From contig JBJHCR010000024.1 of the NCBI GenBank assembly GCA_050486105.1, positions 1 to 34,739 of the forward strand: a stretch of 34,739 bases of DNA, read 5' to 3'. This document shows positions 1 to 6,851 of this stretch, piece after piece (position 1 is the first letter of the stretch; each line of letters starts with the position of its first letter). This stretch comes from JAEXNA01 sp050486105. Its GTDB lineage: Bacteria > Vulcanimicrobiota > Xenobia > Xenobiales > JADMJV01. The translations under genes were made by a program, and so were the position numbers. Under the pieces are notes generated by a model. That model did not search any database. It was not told the DNA's origin and saw nothing but the letters and a program-made list of their open reading frames with translations.

Positions 1-2
1 AT

Positions 3-113
3 GCAAGGAGAAGCGAACGCTTAATACCAGGCGTATTTGAGTGAGCTTCGACGCTGCGAGAGAGGATGCATGGCCGCCAGGGCTAGGGACGAATTTTGCG
101 GACGTTGTACTAG
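3..113 (+). repeat. Dispersed repeat family A, copy 1
   Basis: This 111-bp stretch recurs almost unchanged on the other strand at 14541-14642, with about eight mismatches and one 9-nt gap. Both copies run from GCAAGGAGAAGCG to TTGTACTAG. It contains a short hairpin, AATAC/GTATT. It may begin outside the window. No protein-coding function is apparent. The core is related to the 166-bp repeats at 12070 and 27838. It is probably a non-coding element lying after a gene to the left. Confidence 0.75.
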
Positions 114-155
114 GGGGTCCAAAAGGGAAGATTTCGGGCTACTGTTCAACGTCTG

Positions 156-1205
156 CTATTTGGGGGAACTTTCCACAGAGTTAAAGATCTGCTTCATCTC
201 GGAAAGCCTTTGGTTGTAAGAAGAATGTTGCAGCCCCTGCCGAGCGTGGTGCCGCTGGGTAGGAGTGGAGTCGGGATTTGTCAGGACTTCGGTTAGGACC
301 TTCTCCAAGACTTTCGCCTTCACGCTGTTCCCTACGGACAATGCGCTCACTGACAGCGCAGCCTTGGCGATGGCAGTGGGGGCGCTGTCTTCACTGTCGA
401 CCATGATTTCTTCTAGGAAGGCCTTGCGAACGCGATAGGCGTCTTGGGCGTTGAATCCCTCTCCGAGGACAATGCCCGTTTCGGCCAACGCTCGGTCCCT
501 CGACTTGCAGTCAGAAAGGCTTTGTATCTCTTGAAGCCCTCTAAGGGTGAGGTGATTTCGGGGCTCCCAGGACTGGGATTCCATAACGGAGGTGGCGTCG
601 GAAGTGGTTCTCGCGAACACTTGAGGTAGAGGTTCCGAACCTAAGCCGTTGGCCAGTGTGTTCAGCACGGAACGTCGTATCGCTAAGGATTCCGGAGCCT
701 GAGTCCTCTCCAGGCCGAGCTCGATGCCTAAGGCCGCAAAGCTCTTCTCTCGACTTTCGCTTTGAGAGCTTGTCACGATTGTTGACAGCGCCTCCTTGGC
801 GGCTATGCGGCTGAAAGGTTGATCGGAGACTCCGTAGTTCAGCACTTGCAAACCAGCTTGAGCCAAGACTTGGCCTGTGGGTCCCGGAACAGCGGCCGCG
901 ATCGAGCCCAGCACCGACCTCATCATTCTGGCTCGAGTTTTTGGGCTGAAGCTCTTGTAGGTGTTGAGCCGCAGTCCAAGACCTGCGAGATCCTTCTCGG
1001 TGCTGGTGGTAGACCGGTTGGATGCGATGCTGGCGAAGGAATGAGAGGCGTTCTCCGTGGACTTAGTCCATTGTCCGCGATAGCTGTCGTAGACTTCTAT
1101 CCCTTCTGCGGCAGTAGCTTTCCCTTGAGGCGAGTAGGTGGCTTCAGTGGGGGAAGAGCGAGTCTGAAATCGGTCGAAAGTTTGGATTTGAGATGTTATT
1201 TGCAT
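156..1205 (-). CDS. Hypothetical protein with three ~84-residue helical repeats
   Basis: I do not recognise the family. The 349-residue product starts at an ATG preceded by AAGGAAA, which is why I reject the longer in-frame extension to 1457. After a Ser/Thr-rich, probably disordered N-terminus (1-70), three units begin near residues 73, 157 and 240. Each has the pattern Leu/Phe-Ala-x-x-Gly-Ile/Leu-x-Leu, about ten residues, then Arg-x-x-(S/A)-(V/F)-Leu and further Ala/Leu-rich helices, so the protein is probably an alpha-helical repeat (scaffold-like) protein. There is no signal peptide or membrane segment. It follows the LysM protein on the same strand across a 146-nt spacer that holds a GGGCC-TTCG-GACCC hairpin (1233-1248). 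The function is unknown. Confidence 0.7.
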   Translation of the reverse strand: MQITSQIQTFDRFQTRSSPTEATYSPQGKATAAEGIEVYDSYRGQWTKSTENASHSFASIASNRSTTSTEKDLAGLGLRLNTYKSFSPKTRARMMRSVLGSIAAAVPGPTGQVLAQAGLQVLNYGVSDQPFSRIAAKEALSTIVTSSQSESREKSFAALGIELGLERTQAPESLAIRRSVLNTLANGLGSEPLPQVFARTTSDATSVMESQSWEPRNHLTLRGLQEIQSLSDCKSRDRALAETGIVLGEGFNAQDAYRVRKAFLEEIMVDSEDSAPTAIAKAALSVSALSVGNSVKAKVLEKVLTEVLTNPDSTPTQRHHARQGLQHSSYNQRLSEMKQIFNSVESSPK

Positions 1206-1351
1206 GATGAAGGTTTCCTTAATGTGTCTTTGAGGGTCCGAAGGCCCTGTATGCTCGGATGGTATTGGCGCCAAGAGGCAAACCAGATGAGTCTTTCTGG
1301 CTGTTGCCAAGCTCGAGGAGCGAGGACGGGTTGAACGCAGACCCCAAGGCT

Positions 1352-2002
1352 CTACACCAGAACGAGATCGTTGAGGAAGGAGCTTCTCTCTCGGCTGTCT
1401 TCGTTGCTCCAGGCGGCTTCGCCGTAGGACTCGGAGTTGAGGAACCCATCGCCGCAACCGCAGTCTTGGTTGGTCTCGTGACCGTAGTTAAGACCCTGCT
1501 CAAAGTTGAACCCGTAGTTGTACTCGGGCATGGAATACGAGTCGTCGTTGACGAATGGCCCGTAGTCGAAGTCCGACTCGTAGCTTTGGTCGTCGCTGAA
1601 ATCGCTTTCGCAGGGGCAGGCCGACTCTTCTTGCACCTCCTTGCTGGGCAGGGAGAGTTCCTGGCCGGGGTAGATCAGATTGGGATTGCGAAGCTTGTTT
1701 TCCGCGGCAACTCGGTCGATCAAGGTTTTGCCCTGTTCGTCCTTTTCGAGCATCTCCTTAAGGCTGTAGCCACGGTCGAGAAGGAGTTGGCTCAGGCTAT
1801 CCCCCGACTGCACTTTTACGGTGTTCCCATCGGAGGAAGAGGGGTTGGCAGCGGCCTTGGTAAGTTGAACGACATCGTTGGTTTCACTCCCGGTTTGAGC
1901 CACTTTGGTCAAAGGTGGCTGCAAGAGGAAGGGGCTCTCGGTGGGTCCGACCCATCGGCCTCGGTTGAAAGGGTAGCCTGCGGTGAGATTGACGTTCGAC
2001 AT
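1352..2002 (-). CDS. LysM-domain protein with acidic Tyr/Asn-rich tail
   Basis: The chosen ATG has AGGAAGGA ten bases upstream and gives 216 residues. Residues ~60-122 form a LysM domain, the peptidoglycan/chitin-binding fold: VKVQSGDSLSQLLLDRG at its start and NPNLIYPGQELSLP at its end. A CPC motif follows, and the last 80 residues are rich in Asp, Ser, Tyr and Asn with a further CGCG motif. No signal peptide is visible at this start, which is odd for a LysM protein. The reading frame continues open upstream to 2350 and encodes protein-like sequence there (separate entry), so a longer product starting at a TTG at 2323 is possible. The role is probably in the cell envelope, but this is inferred from LysM alone. 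Confidence 0.72.
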   Translation of the reverse strand: MSNVNLTAGYPFNRGRWVGPTESPFLLQPPLTKVAQTGSETNDVVQLTKAAANPSSSDGNTVKVQSGDSLSQLLLDRGYSLKEMLEKDEQGKTLIDRVAAENKLRNPNLIYPGQELSLPSKEVQEESACPCESDFSDDQSYESDFDYGPFVNDDSYSMPEYNYGFNFEQGLNYGHETNQDCGCGDGFLNSESYGEAAWSNEDSRERSSFLNDLVLV

Positions 2003-2350
2003 GGTGCTTATATCCTTCCTCATCCTCGGGGGAGAGCTTGTTTTAAGTTCTAACCACACTTTGCCAGAAGGCTGTTGAACAGCTGTTATTTTGATCCTCA
2101 GTCCCAAATCAAAGGGCTTGAGGTTTTCTTCCAGGGTGGGAAGTTCCACGGCTTTTCGCCCCACATCCAAGCCTTCCGGACCTCGAATCTTACGAGGAGC
2201 GGGCTTGCCGTTTTGCATGATCATCTGAGTGCCGTACAGCTGGGGAAGTCCAAGTAGGCCTTGACTGATCGCGGGCAGGGCTCCGTTAGACGGTCGTTCG
2301 CGGGTTGGGGTGGAGAAGCGCAAAAGTGTCTGCGAGAAGGAAACGAGGAG
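2003..2350 (-). other. In-frame upstream extension of the LysM ORF, secretin-like stretch
   Basis: The frame of the LysM gene stays open from a TGA at 2351-2353 and its codons look coding. The translation contains QNGKPAPRKI and then FDLGLRIKITAVQQPSGKVW. This resembles the conserved part of secretin-family outer-membrane proteins, an NG-x-A segment followed by G-hydrophobic strands and dG-x-V/I-x-L. The only early start is a TTG at 2323 with no good ribosome binding site. It may be the 3' remnant of a secretin-like gene or the real N-terminus of a fused protein. The resemblance is weak and by eye. Confidence 0.3.
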
Positions 2351-2365
2351 TCACAAAGCGGCCAT

Positions 2366-2983
2366 TCAAGCTTGGGTCAGGAGATCTCGCAAGCGGGAAG
2401 CTATGGGGGCCTTGAGAAGTTCCATCACTAAATCGGATTGGTCCTGTTTGCTGTAGATCACCTTGAAGGTGTCCAGCAGCCCGATCGTCCCACGCTCTAT
2501 CCAGCGAACCGGGGAGTTGACGGTCAAGATTCCTTCAGTCTGAACGCGGGCATAGAATCCGGGTCGTTCCGCGCGCACAAATCTCTTTACGAAAGTTGGG
2601 TCGTCCATGCGAGCGGCTAAGGTGCCGCACGGAATACGAGGAGCCGTCACTTGTACCACCAGCTCTCCCAGTTCCAGCGTGTCGCCGATAAAGACCGGGC
2701 CTTCGCCGTAAGAACTCAAGGTGATGTTCTCTCCGAAGGTCCCTGGAGGGAGTTTTCGGCCAAGGTCGCGTTCCCACCAGTCATAGTCTTCTTGAGAGTA
2801 GAAGTACAATGCCTGATCTGCGCCACCGTGATGCTTCTGGTCGACCTGAACATCACTTTCTAGCCCCAGCTTCCCAACCACTACTGGGCCCTCAAGCGGG
2901 CGCTTAAATATGCCGCTCTTTCGAACCTTTTTCCCTATGGAGAGAGGTTCGGCTCGGCCGGCGTTAAGGGACACGATCTTCAT
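2366..2983 (-). CDS. MOSC domain-containing protein (YiiM-like)
   Basis: MOSC domains bind molybdenum cofactor or sulfur via a conserved cysteine. YiiM-type proteins act in reduction of N-hydroxylated compounds or in moco handling. The sequence shows the family signatures KHHGGADQALYFYSQEDYDWW, GTFGENITL, GDTLELGELVVQVTAPRIPCGTLAARM with the conserved Cys, and a C-terminal helical tail. The length (~205 aa) fits the family. I chose the ATG that begins MKIVSLNAG because it matches the family start; an ATG 15 bases upstream (2998) is also possible, and neither has a clean ribosome binding site. The gene is divergent from the frameshifted small gene at 3008. Confidence 0.88.
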   Translation of the reverse strand: MKIVSLNAGRAEPLSIGKKVRKSGIFKRPLEGPVVVGKLGLESDVQVDQKHHGGADQALYFYSQEDYDWWERDLGRKLPPGTFGENITLSSYGEGPVFIGDTLELGELVVQVTAPRIPCGTLAARMDDPTFVKRFVRAERPGFYARVQTEGILTVNSPVRWIERGTIGLLDTFKVIYSKQDQSDLVMELLKAPIASRLRDLLTQA

Positions 2984-3007
2984 CTTGAGGGTGTCCATTC
3001 TCCAGTC

Positions 3008-3278
3008 GTGCGGCAGACCCTAGGAGGCTATCCGATTGGCCTACTAGCCTTTCCCACGAAGAACGGCGAACAAGGCTACAAGAACTTTCATTATGCTGCG
3101 TCTTTTCAGCTCAACGAGCACGAGAAGATGTTGCTTTTCTAAGTTTTTCGAAGACCGAGAGGCGATCACCGACGAACTCAAGGGTCTCTTGGAGCCAGAA
3201 GCCATCGAAGCCATGTATGACCGAGTCGACCGCATGCTCGAGATCGGATGGGTCTCGCACCAGTGGCGGCAGAGTTGA
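3008..3278 (+). pseudogene. Small gene split by a single-base frameshift
   Basis: Two plus-strand frames abut. The first, open from about 3008 (GTG), reads LGGYPIGLLAFPTKNGEQGY, continues to HYAASFQLNEHEKMLLF and stops at TAA 3140-3142. Skipping one T there continues as KFFEDREAITDELKGLLEPE and IEAMYDRVDRMLEIG to a stop at 3276-3278. Both halves have protein-like, acidic-helical composition and join naturally, so I read this as one ~90-residue gene with a +1 frameshift (mutation or assembly error). The start is uncertain and no ribosome binding site is seen. I do not recognise the family. The second half alone could be expressed from the ATG at 3093. Confidence 0.4.
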
Positions 3279-3317
3279 TCATCACAGAAAAAAAACTTCT
3301 TGGCCACACTTGAGACC

Positions 3318-4373
3318 CTAGCTCGCTTGGTCTGACTCCAAATTCTGCCGACTAGCGTCGAGCAGCACTCCGCAGTAAGCAAGGGCTAGTTCGTCGTGCA
3401 TTCCAAGCTTGTAATAAAAGGTCTCTTCCACTATTTCGAAGGCCCGATAAAGGTCTTTTCCCTCTGCATGGGCACCGCGTGCGGCAGCTTCAAAATCGGT
3501 GAAGATGGCCAAGGCTTGAGAAATCAAAATGAGAAGAAAAAGACGGCCCTGGAGCTGGCTGTTCCCTCGGGTCAAGAATTTTCTGAATACCAAGTGCTCA
3601 AGGTATCGACGATGATCCGTAAGGAATTCCTGGACCGGTGCTGTCAAGTTGACTTCAGTGGCGAGTAAGGCTTCGAAGGTAGCGACCCTAAGCTCGGAGT
3701 CGTTCGGTGAACTGACGGTGGCAAGAAGTGAAGCGCAGCACTGTCGCAGGACCGGTTCCACCTCGGAGAAGGCCAGCCTTCCAGTGTCGGTGACTTCTTG
3801 AAATAGTCCAAAAAGCCCCGACGCGAGGGGTTGAGCTCTGATCACCTCGATCACTCGGGCTTCGAATTGTCGATAGGTTTGCCAATCCCAAACCAACTCA
3901 GAATCAACTCTCACCGACCAGCTTTTTGGGTCGGCCGCCACCTGTTTTTCTTGAAGTTTAGGGAGAATCTGCTCTATCAGGGAACGATGCTCACTGAGAG
4001 GCCTTCCGGTGTTCTGTTGGACCGCACTGCAGTAGAAGCTGACCCCGATATCGAATCCGTCCGGGGTTTCCACGGGGACGAACGGAAACATCTGACAGGG
4101 GACCGGCTTGTGTTCGAAGCCCAATTCTGAGTGCAGATCGCAGAGCTGCTCCTGGTTGAAGAATGAGCAGCTCCCATTTTCTAGGCTGATGGTTCTGGTC
4201 TGTCCTTCGAGGACCTTGATGGGCTGGTACCCCTCTCGACTCAGCACGGGATTCTGTTTAAGCTTGGTGACGGTGGCAGGTTTCAGATCAAACTCTAGAC
4301 CCCAAGTGCAACTGGCTCCACATTGGATACAATCGTAACGGAGGTCTGCGAACCTCAGGTCCTGAGATGTCAT
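3318..4373 (-). CDS. YkgJ-family cysteine cluster protein
   Basis: The 351-residue protein carries the YkgJ/UPF0153 cysteine pattern: C15-x-x-C18-x-x-x-C22 near the N-terminus (YDCIQCGASC), then C69, C78 and C93 in GSCSFF, LCDLHSELG and PVPCQMFPF, and C115 (FYCSAV). This cluster is thought to bind zinc or iron. The family includes FliB-like lysine methylase relatives, but the exact reaction is unknown. The ~230-residue C-terminal part is helical and unrecognised. The start is ATG at 4373. It lies 43 bases downstream of the SulP transporter on the same strand, so the two may be co-transcribed. The family is clear and the function is not. Confidence 0.83.
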   Translation of the reverse strand: MTSQDLRFADLRYDCIQCGASCTWGLEFDLKPATVTKLKQNPVLSREGYQPIKVLEGQTRTISLENGSCSFFNQEQLCDLHSELGFEHKPVPCQMFPFVPVETPDGFDIGVSFYCSAVQQNTGRPLSEHRSLIEQILPKLQEKQVAADPKSWSVRVDSELVWDWQTYRQFEARVIEVIRAQPLASGLFGLFQEVTDTGRLAFSEVEPVLRQCCASLLATVSSPNDSELRVATFEALLATEVNLTAPVQEFLTDHRRYLEHLVFRKFLTRGNSQLQGRLFLLILISQALAIFTDFEAAARGAHAEGKDLYRAFEIVEETFYYKLGMHDELALAYCGVLLDASRQNLESDQAS

Positions 4374-4416
4374 CGGTTCATCATAGCATAGTTGGTCGCT
4401 CTCAACGTCCGAGCGT

Positions 4417-5919
4417 TCAGCTCACCAGACGCAGTTTGCTCTCCGATGACAGTCGAGTGAGGACCAGCGGCTCCATTTCGACTCGCCCCCCTTGGCGTTC
4501 ATACAGCTTTTGGAACTCCTCTAAGGCATTCAAGCAAGCGTAATCGAGATAGAGGAGGGGCTCGAGGTCGATCCAGATTTCTCTACCACGTTCTAGTTTC
4601 CCAAGGGATGTCATCAGCTTTGGGAGAGAGACGAAAGTGGCCGTACCGCTTAGGACAACGCTCACCTTAGAATTCGGGTATTCGTCGACCTGAATCTCCA
4701 AATGAGCCAGAGAGAGCACTACTCGCATCAGGGCCAGAGCCAGTCCCGTGAGAACTCCGGTTAAGAGATCTGTGGAGACGATGGCAAGGACCGTTGCCAG
4801 ATAGACACCGACCTCCCAAGGTGAATATCGGTGTAGGTTTCGGATGGCTTGCAAATCGACGAGTTTGAATCCGATATAGACGAGAACCGCCGCGAGAGCC
4901 GCGGTAGGGATCAAAGCCAATAGGCCAGGTGCGAGGAAGACTAGCAGTCCCAACCATAGACCGTGGAGAATCGCCGACTGTCGGCTGATGGCGCCGGCTT
5001 TGATGTTGGCCGAGGACCGCACGATCACTCCGGTCATGGGCAGTGCGCCCAAGAAGCCGCAGAGGATGTTTCCGACGCCCTGAGCTTTCAGTTCTTGGTT
5101 GTAGTCGGTGCGTTGGCCTTCGTGCAGACCGTCGGTGGCGGAAGCGCACAGGAGCGTTTCTGCTGAAGCAATGAAGGCCAAGGCAAACACCGAAAAAAGC
5201 AGAGCCGGGGTAAAGCTTTCCAGAACTGCCACACTAGGAAGAACAATGAAGTCGCTGAATTGAGTCGGCACTTCGACTCGACGAACTTGCCACTGGGTGA
5301 GCCCTACGAAAGCCGAGGAGCAAGCCACCGCCACTAAAGGTGCGGGAATGAGTTCCAGGGCTTTCGGCTTGAACCGGTCCCAACCTATGAGTGACACTAG
5401 CGCCATGATCCCCACTATGGCCGCCAGATGATGGACGCTGCCATCTTCCACCGTCAGGGCTTTCAGAATAGCTTCAGGAATACTCAAGAGGTTGGCCAAT
5501 CCCCCCTGACGGGGTTGGTCGTCGAGCATGACGTGGAACTGGGAAGCGAAGATTAAGATTCCGATTCCGGCCAACATCCCCTTGATCACTGCTGGTGAAA
5601 CGGCTTGGAATACTCTTCCCCAACCCCAATGTCCAGCCAGGTATTGCAAAACTCCGGCTGCGAGCACAATGAATCCCAACCACGCTAAACCGTAGGTTTG
5701 AACGATTTCATAGACCAGCACTGCAAGGCCGGCAGCAGGTCCACTCACCTGTAGGGGCGAGCCGGCCAAATACCCGGTGACGAGGCCACCGATAATGCCG
5801 GTCACCAGACCTTGTGCCGGGGAAACTCCAGAAGCCAAAGCAATACCCATGCACAGGGGGAGGGCTACCAGGAAAACGACGAAGGATGCTAAGAAGTCGC
5901 GCCTATTGATATACTGCAT
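4417..5919 (-). CDS. SulP family inorganic anion transporter with degenerate STAS domain
   Basis: SulP proteins carry sulfate, bicarbonate or other anions across the inner membrane, often coupled to Na+ or H+. The 500-residue product begins MQYINRRDFLASFVVFLVAL and has the family pattern PLCMGIALASGVSPAQGL, GLVTGYLAGSPLQVSGPAAG, then about a dozen hydrophobic segments to residue ~400. A C-terminal STAS domain (about 415-490) shows IWIDLEPLLYLDYACLNALEEF. The start is supported by TTAAGGAG nine bases upstream, so the longer frame to 6009 is not used. Substrate cannot be read from sequence; the compact form resembles bacterial BicA/SulP bicarbonate or sulfate carriers. A possible promoter lies in the AT-rich 5966-5995 region, but its boxes are weak. 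Confidence 0.9.
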   Translation of the reverse strand: MQYINRRDFLASFVVFLVALPLCMGIALASGVSPAQGLVTGIIGGLVTGYLAGSPLQVSGPAAGLAVLVYEIVQTYGLAWLGFIVLAAGVLQYLAGHWGWGRVFQAVSPAVIKGMLAGIGILIFASQFHVMLDDQPRQGGLANLLSIPEAILKALTVEDGSVHHLAAIVGIMALVSLIGWDRFKPKALELIPAPLVAVACSSAFVGLTQWQVRRVEVPTQFSDFIVLPSVAVLESFTPALLFSVFALAFIASAETLLCASATDGLHEGQRTDYNQELKAQGVGNILCGFLGALPMTGVIVRSSANIKAGAISRQSAILHGLWLGLLVFLAPGLLALIPTAALAAVLVYIGFKLVDLQAIRNLHRYSPWEVGVYLATVLAIVSTDLLTGVLTGLALALMRVVLSLAHLEIQVDEYPNSKVSVVLSGTATFVSLPKLMTSLGKLERGREIWIDLEPLLYLDYACLNALEEFQKLYERQGGRVEMEPLVLTRLSSESKLRLVS

Positions 5920-6161
5920 GCGACTGAACTCCTTAAGGTCAAGGTCTACGCACCCTGCACCGTATAGCCTAGTGTAATCAAGAGTTCTAAAGCAACGGTG
6001 ATTTTTCAATTAAAACTTGGTGAATTTTCAATTTTAGAACAAGCTGTGTTGTCACTTTTTGCGACAAGCCCTGTTGCTCGTTCCTGAGATTTCAGCTCGC
6101 TTTCAGACGATTGCGGTAAGGTCAGAGACAGAAATTAAACCCATAAATTAAGGATACTGAA

Positions 6162-6689
6162 ATGCTCATTAATTCATCCACACAGCTTCCTAACACTGGC
6201 GTCCGGGCTTCGTTGAAGCTTCAAGTCGGAGGCGATCAGAATCCGAAAACCTCTGACACCTCTTCTTCATCGGCCAACTCTGATCAGGTCACTCTCAGTC
6301 AAGCCTCTGAGTCTGACAGTAAAGCGGGCGTCCTGGCTTCGAACGCAGGATTTCTCGGCGCCCTGGCAGGCACGGGAATCGGAATTGCCTTGGCTGCGAC
6401 GAGTGGTGCGAGCGGCGGGGCCTATTTTGTCAACAGCGTACTCGGAGCTTTCGGTGGTGGCATTGTAGGGAGACTCACCCTCGGTGATCCCCAAGGACAG
6501 GCGCCGCTTCCCGGACCCCTAGCGGGCATCAAGGACAACGCAAGAAACATTGGAGCGGTCTCCGGGCTAGGGATTGGCCTAGGCCTGGCGCTCACCTCCG
6601 GCAATATTTCTGGTGGAGCCATCTTTACAAATTCGGTGTTGGGCGCCATCGGTGGCAGCATCGCCGGCACGGTGGCTTCCAACCAATAG
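6162..6689 (+). CDS. Glycine-zipper protein with two duplicated hydrophobic halves
   Basis: I do not recognise a named family. The 175-residue protein starts at ATG with TTAAGGA upstream. Residues 1-60 are Ser/Thr/Gln-rich and probably disordered. Residues ~61-108 (GFLGALAGTGIGIALAATSG, then FVNSVLGAFGGGIVG) and ~125-172 (IGAVSGLGIGLGLALTSGN, then FTNSVLGAIGGSIAG) are clearly duplicated. Both are Gly/Ala-rich, as in glycine-zipper membrane hairpins. A charged linker, GDPQGQAPLPGPLAGIKDN, separates them. There is no signal peptide. The gene stands alone and ends in a terminator. It could be a membrane-associated, oligomerising or pore-like protein; this is inference. Confidence 0.72.
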   Translation: MLINSSTQLPNTGVRASLKLQVGGDQNPKTSDTSSSSANSDQVTLSQASESDSKAGVLASNAGFLGALAGTGIGIALAATSGASGGAYFVNSVLGAFGGGIVGRLTLGDPQGQAPLPGPLAGIKDNARNIGAVSGLGIGLGLALTSGNISGGAIFTNSVLGAIGGSIAGTVASNQ

Positions 6690-6714
6690 CGAAGAGTTTC
6701 TCTCGGAATCTTGA

Positions 6715-6752
6715 GGGTCTGACACCTTGACGGAAAGGGGTCAGACCCTTTT
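6715..6752 (+). terminator. Rho-independent terminator
   Basis: GGGTCTGACACC pairs with GGGGTCAGACCC across a 10-nt loop and is followed by TTTT. It lies 25 bases after the stop of the glycine-zipper gene and before the exoribonuclease gene. Confidence 0.75.
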
Positions 6753-6851
6753 CCGTTTGCCTCGTAGCTCCCCTCGCCGATCCTCGAACGAAAGTCGAAG
6801 TCGAACGCGAAGGGAATGAGGAGAAACTGAGCCTTCTGCGAAAGTACGGTG

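Noticed and set aside
1233..1248. GGGCC-TTCG-GACCC hairpin as terminator of the LysM gene
   Set aside because: The stem has a mismatch and no T-tract follows on the minus strand, so I do not call it a terminator.
819..1334. Plus-strand open frame of 171 codons
   Set aside because: It lies antisense to the three-repeat protein and spans its start; composition is Arg/Gly/Ser-rich shadow sequence with no ribosome binding site.
1259..2053. Plus-strand open frame of 264 codons
   Set aside because: It is antisense to the LysM gene, which has a recognisable domain and a good start; the Val/Leu-rich translation is a mirror of that gene.
3130..3145. Programmed +1 frameshift like that of prfB
   Set aside because: The site TTC-TAA-G lacks a favourable slip and a Shine-Dalgarno-like stimulator just upstream; a mutation or assembly error is simpler.
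5920..6009. 30-residue N-terminal extension of the SulP transporter
   Set aside because: The ATG at 5919 has AAGGAG at ideal spacing and matches the family start.
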